A stretch of 64,000 bases of DNA from Paenibacillus sp. P25 (GTDB lineage Bacteria; Bacillota; Bacilli; Paenibacillales; NBRC-103111). The position numbers and the translations under genes were made by a program. Below are positions 61,261-64,000 of this stretch, in pieces; positions within the stretch are counted from its first letter, which is position 1; each line of letters starts with the position of its first letter. The notes under the pieces are model-generated. The model was not told the DNA's origin and did no database searches. It was given only the letters and a program-made list of their open reading frames with translations. The stretch is from the NCBI GenBank assembly GCA_024704175.1, contig CP085629.1, forward strand, positions 7,739,501 through 7,803,500, written 5' to 3'.

Positions 61261-62082
61261 TCATTCATTTGCGAAGGTCAATAGATCGTTGTTGACCCGT
61301 TCCATATGGGTGATGTAAAGCCCATGCGGTGCGTTAGCGTACAGGATGAAGCGATGATGGGGCAGAAGCTGCGCGGCTTTCATCCCCGATATCTCTACCG
61401 GAAAGGAGCGGTCTTTATCCCCATGAATGATAAGGGTAGGCGGCGATATGTCCCGCGACTCGGAGCGGAAATCGGTCTCGATCAGCGTCAGATTGCAATC
61501 GAGAACCGCCTTGAGCGACGTTTGATGCATATCCGACTTCGTCCATTCCGTTATTTCGGATGAAACGGAGCAGTCCGGCGACCCCTCGCCGAAGTACGGA
61601 CCTGCATTTTCTTGCAGCCACAGGGGGTAATCCTTTCTCCACATGGCCCGGCTCTTCTCGATCAGCGTCCTGTCGATTCCGTCAGGATTATCCTCTGTCT
61701 TAAGCGGGAAAGGCGGCGCCGTCCCGATAAATACACACCGCTCAATCCGTCCGCCGCCATAGTGTGTCAAGTACCGAACAAGCTCCCCGCTTCCCATGGA
61801 ATGGGCAACAAGCATTACCCCGTGAAGATCCAAGTATTCGAGGAGCGAAGCGAGGTCGTCTGCAAGGGTATCGTAATTGTAGCCCTGCCCCGGATCGTCC
61901 GATCGGCCATGTCCCCGCCTGTCATACGCGATACACCGCAGACCCCGGGCGCTTAAGTCAATCATCTGATAATTCCACATCTCCGAACTGAGAGCCCACC
62001 CGCTAATAAATACGACAGGTTTGCCCGAACCCCAATCCTTGTAATAAAGACGCGTGGAATCCTTGGTTTCAAAATATGGCAT
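61261..62082 (-). CDS. Alpha/beta-fold hydrolase (haloperoxidase/arylesterase-like)
   Basis: 273 residues, intact. ATG 62082 is chosen because CAAGGAGG lies nine bases before it; the frame is open further upstream without such a site. RLYYKDWGSGKPVVFISGWA (oxyanion loop), RCIAYDRRGHGRSDDPGQG, nucleophile elbow VAHSMGSGE with Ser, the acid in IIHGDKDRSFP and His in NAPHGLYITH. This is the cofactor-free haloperoxidase/arylesterase pattern. Cytoplasmic; substrate unknown. Divergent from the ZTP-riboswitch gene. Confidence 0.9.
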   Translation of the reverse strand: MPYFETKDSTRLYYKDWGSGKPVVFISGWALSSEMWNYQMIDLSARGLRCIAYDRRGHGRSDDPGQGYNYDTLADDLASLLEYLDLHGVMLVAHSMGSGELVRYLTHYGGGRIERCVFIGTAPPFPLKTEDNPDGIDRTLIEKSRAMWRKDYPLWLQENAGPYFGEGSPDCSVSSEITEWTKSDMHQTSLKAVLDCNLTLIETDFRSESRDISPPTLIIHGDKDRSFPVEISGMKAAQLLPHHRFILYANAPHGLYITHMERVNNDLLTFANE

Positions 62083-62253
62083 AGCCGCCAACCTCCTTGG
62101 TATTCGAAATTGTTCTAAATATTTCGCTTTCACAACCAAAGTGTACCTCTCCCGCCGCCAAGCAACAATCACGAGATTCCGATGAAAAGGATCGGTTTGA
62201 GTAATGATTGAATCGGTTAAATTGGAGGGTGTGTATTTTTTGAAAAAAAGTTG

Positions 62254-62282
62254 TTGTAATATTCAAACAGTTCTGATATAAA
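62254..62282 (+). promoter_or_regulatory. Sigma-A-type promoter of the ZTP-riboswitch transcript
   Basis: TTGTAA (62254-62259), 17 bases, TATAAA (62277-62282). Transcription would begin near 62290, about ten bases before the aptamer. Confidence 0.6.
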
Positions 62283-62299
62283 TGCTATATAGGAAATTT

Positions 62300-62372
62300 T
62301 TGGTATGTGCGACTGGCGTATACGTGGAGTACCACGAGGAAGCACATATCTCATAAGCCGTACGCCTGGGCA
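62300..62372 (+). promoter_or_regulatory. ZTP riboswitch (pfl motif)
   Basis: TATGTGC (62304-62310) pairs with GCACATA (62342-62348) to close the first domain, which contains GACTGGCG, the hairpin CGTGGAGTACCACG and GAGGAAGC. The second domain reads GCCGTACGCCTGGGCA, whose GCCTGGGC segment is the conserved pseudoknot/ligand-binding part of the pfl motif. Order and bases follow known ZTP aptamers closely. ZTP/ZMP signals shortage of 10-formyl-tetrahydrofolate and normally turns genes on by preventing termination. Confidence 0.92.
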
Positions 62373-62409
62373 AAGCATCTGGTCTAAGACCAAGTGCTTT
62401 TATTTTTTT
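62373..62409 (+). terminator. Expression-platform terminator of the ZTP riboswitch
   Basis: AAGCA-TC-TGGTC-TAA-GACCA-AG-TGCTT with a TTATTTTTTT tail begins at the 3' end of the aptamer, so aptamer closure and terminator formation can compete. The DJ-1/PfpI gene starts 17 bases later. Confidence 0.9.
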
Positions 62410-62426
62410 CGGGGAGATGATTGAGA

Positions 62427-63026
62427 ATGGAACAAGTACGGCAGGCAAGAAATGCAGCAATCCTTATATTCGAGAATGTAGAGCCCTTGGATTTTGCAGG
62501 ACCTTTCGAAGTCTTTATTACCGCTAGCAATCGTGGCAAAGATCTCCATGTCTACACCGTGGCAGAGCATAACCGTTCGATTAATGCCATGGGAAACCTG
62601 AGTATAAATCCATCTTATACGATTACCAACTGCCCCAAGCCGGACATTGTCATTATCCCCGGGGGATGGGGCGCAAGGAAAGAAATGCACAACGAAACCA
62701 TTATAAATTGGATCCGCGAATCAGCGACCCACGCGGAGATTCTTCTATCCGTTTGTACGGGGGCACTTCTGGTAGCAAAAGCCCATTTGTTAGACGGATT
62801 GAAGCTGACAACGAATCGTTTGGCGATAAACGAATTAAAAGAAATTGCACCTGCATCCGCCGTAATCTTGGAAGAAACTCGGTATGTCGATAATGGGAAA
62901 ATCGTATTTTCTGCTGGTGTATCAGCCGGAATTGACGCATCTATACATGTAGTGGAAAGATTATTTGGCGAAGACCGGGCTTTAAACATCGCCCGAATGA
63001 TGGAGTATGATTGGCGGAGGGTTTAA
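62427..63026 (+). CDS. DJ-1/PfpI-family protein (isonitrile-hydratase-like) under ZTP control
   Basis: 199 residues, intact. ATG 62427 about ten bases after GGGGAG. NAAILIFENVEPLDFAGPFE, IVIIPGGWGARKE, nucleophile elbow LLSVCTGALLVAKAHLLDGL with Cys, and FSAGVSAGIDASIHVVERLF. These match the InhA-like branch of the DJ-1/PfpI superfamily (glutamine-amidotransferase-like fold). Known ZTP-controlled genes act in purine and folate one-carbon metabolism; this protein is not one of those, so a link of the protein to one-carbon or purine stress is suggested by its control region. The biochemical reaction is unknown. Confidence 0.88.
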   Translation: MEQVRQARNAAILIFENVEPLDFAGPFEVFITASNRGKDLHVYTVAEHNRSINAMGNLSINPSYTITNCPKPDIVIIPGGWGARKEMHNETIINWIRESATHAEILLSVCTGALLVAKAHLLDGLKLTTNRLAINELKEIAPASAVILEETRYVDNGKIVFSAGVSAGIDASIHVVERLFGEDRALNIARMMEYDWRRV

Positions 63027-63054
63027 GGAATTAAACTTGTGTGGGGGATGAAAA

Positions 63055-63291
63055 CTGAAATACATTGAAATTGGTTTCGGTAATAAATGGCTGATAAGGA
63101 CCGAAACCGAATTGGATGATGGAACTGAGTTTGAAGAGAAAGGCATCACCGGACCTATAAGGTTCCACTCGGTATATGTTAGGATGTGGATTGGTAAAAC
63201 CGTGTTAATCCTTGACTTGCAACAAGGATTTAAAGTAAGAAAGAAAGGACGAAATGCTTTAAAGTTTATTTTCGGGATCACAAGCATGTAA
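63055..63291 (+). CDS. DUF3977-like small protein, non-ATG start
   Basis: About 78 residues. The frame reads KYIEIGFGNKWLIRTETELD, GPIRFHSVYVRMWIGKTVLI and ends FIFGITSM; this order matches the DUF3977 family of small Firmicute proteins. A TGA lies six bases before the CTG at 63055, so CTG (seven bases after GGGGGATGA) is the first usable start; the family normally begins Met-Lys-Tyr, so CTG may stand for ATG or be an error. Close to the DJ-1/PfpI gene (28-base gap), hence possibly in the same ZTP-controlled transcript. Function unknown. Confidence 0.7.
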   Translation: MKYIEIGFGNKWLIRTETELDDGTEFEEKGITGPIRFHSVYVRMWIGKTVLILDLQQGFKVRKKGRNALKFIFGITSM

Positions 63292-63332
63292 AGATCGGTT
63301 GTTAAGTTATCGGGACGTTGGGGGGATGTGGT

Positions 63333-63742
63333 ATGGAATGCTTGGGATGTCGTATCGCAAATGGTATCGAACCAAACTTGAATATTGTTTATGAAAATGA
63401 ATTGGTAACTTGCGTATTAGACATTGCACCATTTAATGAGGGACATACTTTAATCCTGCCTAAAAAGCACTATTTGGATGTCGAGGAAATCGATTCTGAG
63501 ACCGCTCATGCTATTATGGAAATGTCGCAGAAACTTTCAAAAATATTAAAAAAATTTATTGTCCAGATGGCATTAGCATATGTCAGAATGGCGGTAAATT
63601 TAACGATTTAACTCACTACCATATGCATATTATCCCGCGGTATGAAGGGGATGGTTTTTCATGGAGTGAACCTCAGTTTTCTCATGGTGCGGAAAAACAT
63701 TTAAGTCTAACAAGGGAAAAGATCACCCAGCATTTTCGGTGA
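63333..63742 (+). CDS. HIT-family nucleotide-binding protein, frameshifted
   Basis: About 136 residues. ATG 63333 about eight bases after GGGGGA. CLGCRIANGIEPNLNIVYEN, VLDIAPFNEGHTLILPKKHY, then after a one-base change near 63560 YCPDGISICQNGGKFNDLTH and the histidine triad HYHMHIIPRY. HIT proteins hydrolyse nucleoside phosphoramidates, dinucleoside polyphosphates or adenylates. The C-terminus (HLSLTREKITQHFR) completes a typical length. May be the last gene of the ZTP transcript. Confidence 0.87.
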
Positions 63743-63819
63743 AAACGGGGAGCATCTCTGTAAAGGCTCCTTTCTTGGAGATGGCGGTGCAAATATATAT
63801 TCATATAAGGGGTAAAGAG

Positions 63820-64000
63820 ATGAGTGAGTTTACATATGGAAATTTGATAAATAAGCATAATTCATCAATGATTAACAAATATTGTAAAATTGGAACGGCA
63901 ATATTTTCATTAAACAGTCAATGGACAGCATTTTTCACGAATGAAGATAATGAAATAGGGCCTCCTTCGTTAGCTAAGTCAATTTCAGTCGAAATACCGC
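63820..64000 (+). CDS. Unassigned protein, N-terminal part, cut by window end
   Basis: ATG behind AAGGGG opens MSEFTYGNLINKHNSSMINK and stays open to the right edge (60 codons). No signal peptide or recognisable domain; A+T-rich codon use unlike the first half of the window. Confidence 0.6.
   Translation, partial: MSEFTYGNLINKHNSSMINKYCKIGTAIFSLNSQWTAFFTNEDNEIGPPSLAKSISVEIP

Overview
The window looks like a chromosomal segment of a Gram-positive, endospore-forming Paenibacillaceae-type bacterium (Paenibacillus or a close relative). The reasons are moderately high GC, strong AGGAGG-type ribosome binding sites with frequent GTG/TTG starts, SLH-anchored giant surface proteins, a YesM/YesN pair beside a sugar ABC transporter, ECF transport and WYL/TetR/AraC-type regulators. 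The identification is an inference; there is no rRNA or other marker gene.

Layout. 1-2.2 kb: end of a GNAT acetyltransferase, a DUF6916-like gene and three tandem tail-collar (microcystin-dependent-protein type) genes. 2.2-20.6 kb: three very large exported proteins. The first is a CSLREA/beta-helix/cadherin-like/SLH protein. The second is an FN3 plus OmpL47-like repeat protein behind a cyclic-di-GMP-I riboswitch. The third fuses a phosphodiester glycosidase to a metallophosphatase. 20.7-29.9 kb: a cobalamin-riboswitch locus encoding a transcobalamin-like SLH protein (two alpha-toroids, three DUF4430 domains), a DUF4430 lipoprotein and an ECF transporter (EcfT, fused EcfA-EcfA', S component). 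I regard this as the most interesting system: a wall-displayed B12 capture and import machine. 30-36.6 kb: YesM/YesN-type two-component system and a carbohydrate ABC importer. 36.8-45.8 kb: two chemoreceptors flanking an SDR, a phosphoesterase and an MFS/LarA-like pair. 46-64 kb: an accessory-looking mix of nucleotidyltransferase, acyltransferase, IS256 remnant, OmpR-type two-component system, DJ-1/PfpI paralogues, TetR plus MFS, an orphan PAS kinase, thioesterase, VOC protein, phosphotransferase, WYL regulator plus DinB, hydrolase, and a ZTP riboswitch in front of a third DJ-1/PfpI gene, then DUF3977 and HIT genes.

Three riboswitch classes (c-di-GMP-I, cobalamin, ZTP), each followed by a factor-independent terminator, are readable in one window. 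They tie surface adhesion, B12 capture and an uncharacterised DJ-1 protein to second-messenger or cofactor status.

Caution: about half of the genes carry one to seven single-base frame changes. Conserved domains continue cleanly in another frame on both sides, and several breaks sit in homopolymers. I read most of these as sequence errors rather than pseudogenes, and coordinates given for such genes span the whole reconstructed gene.
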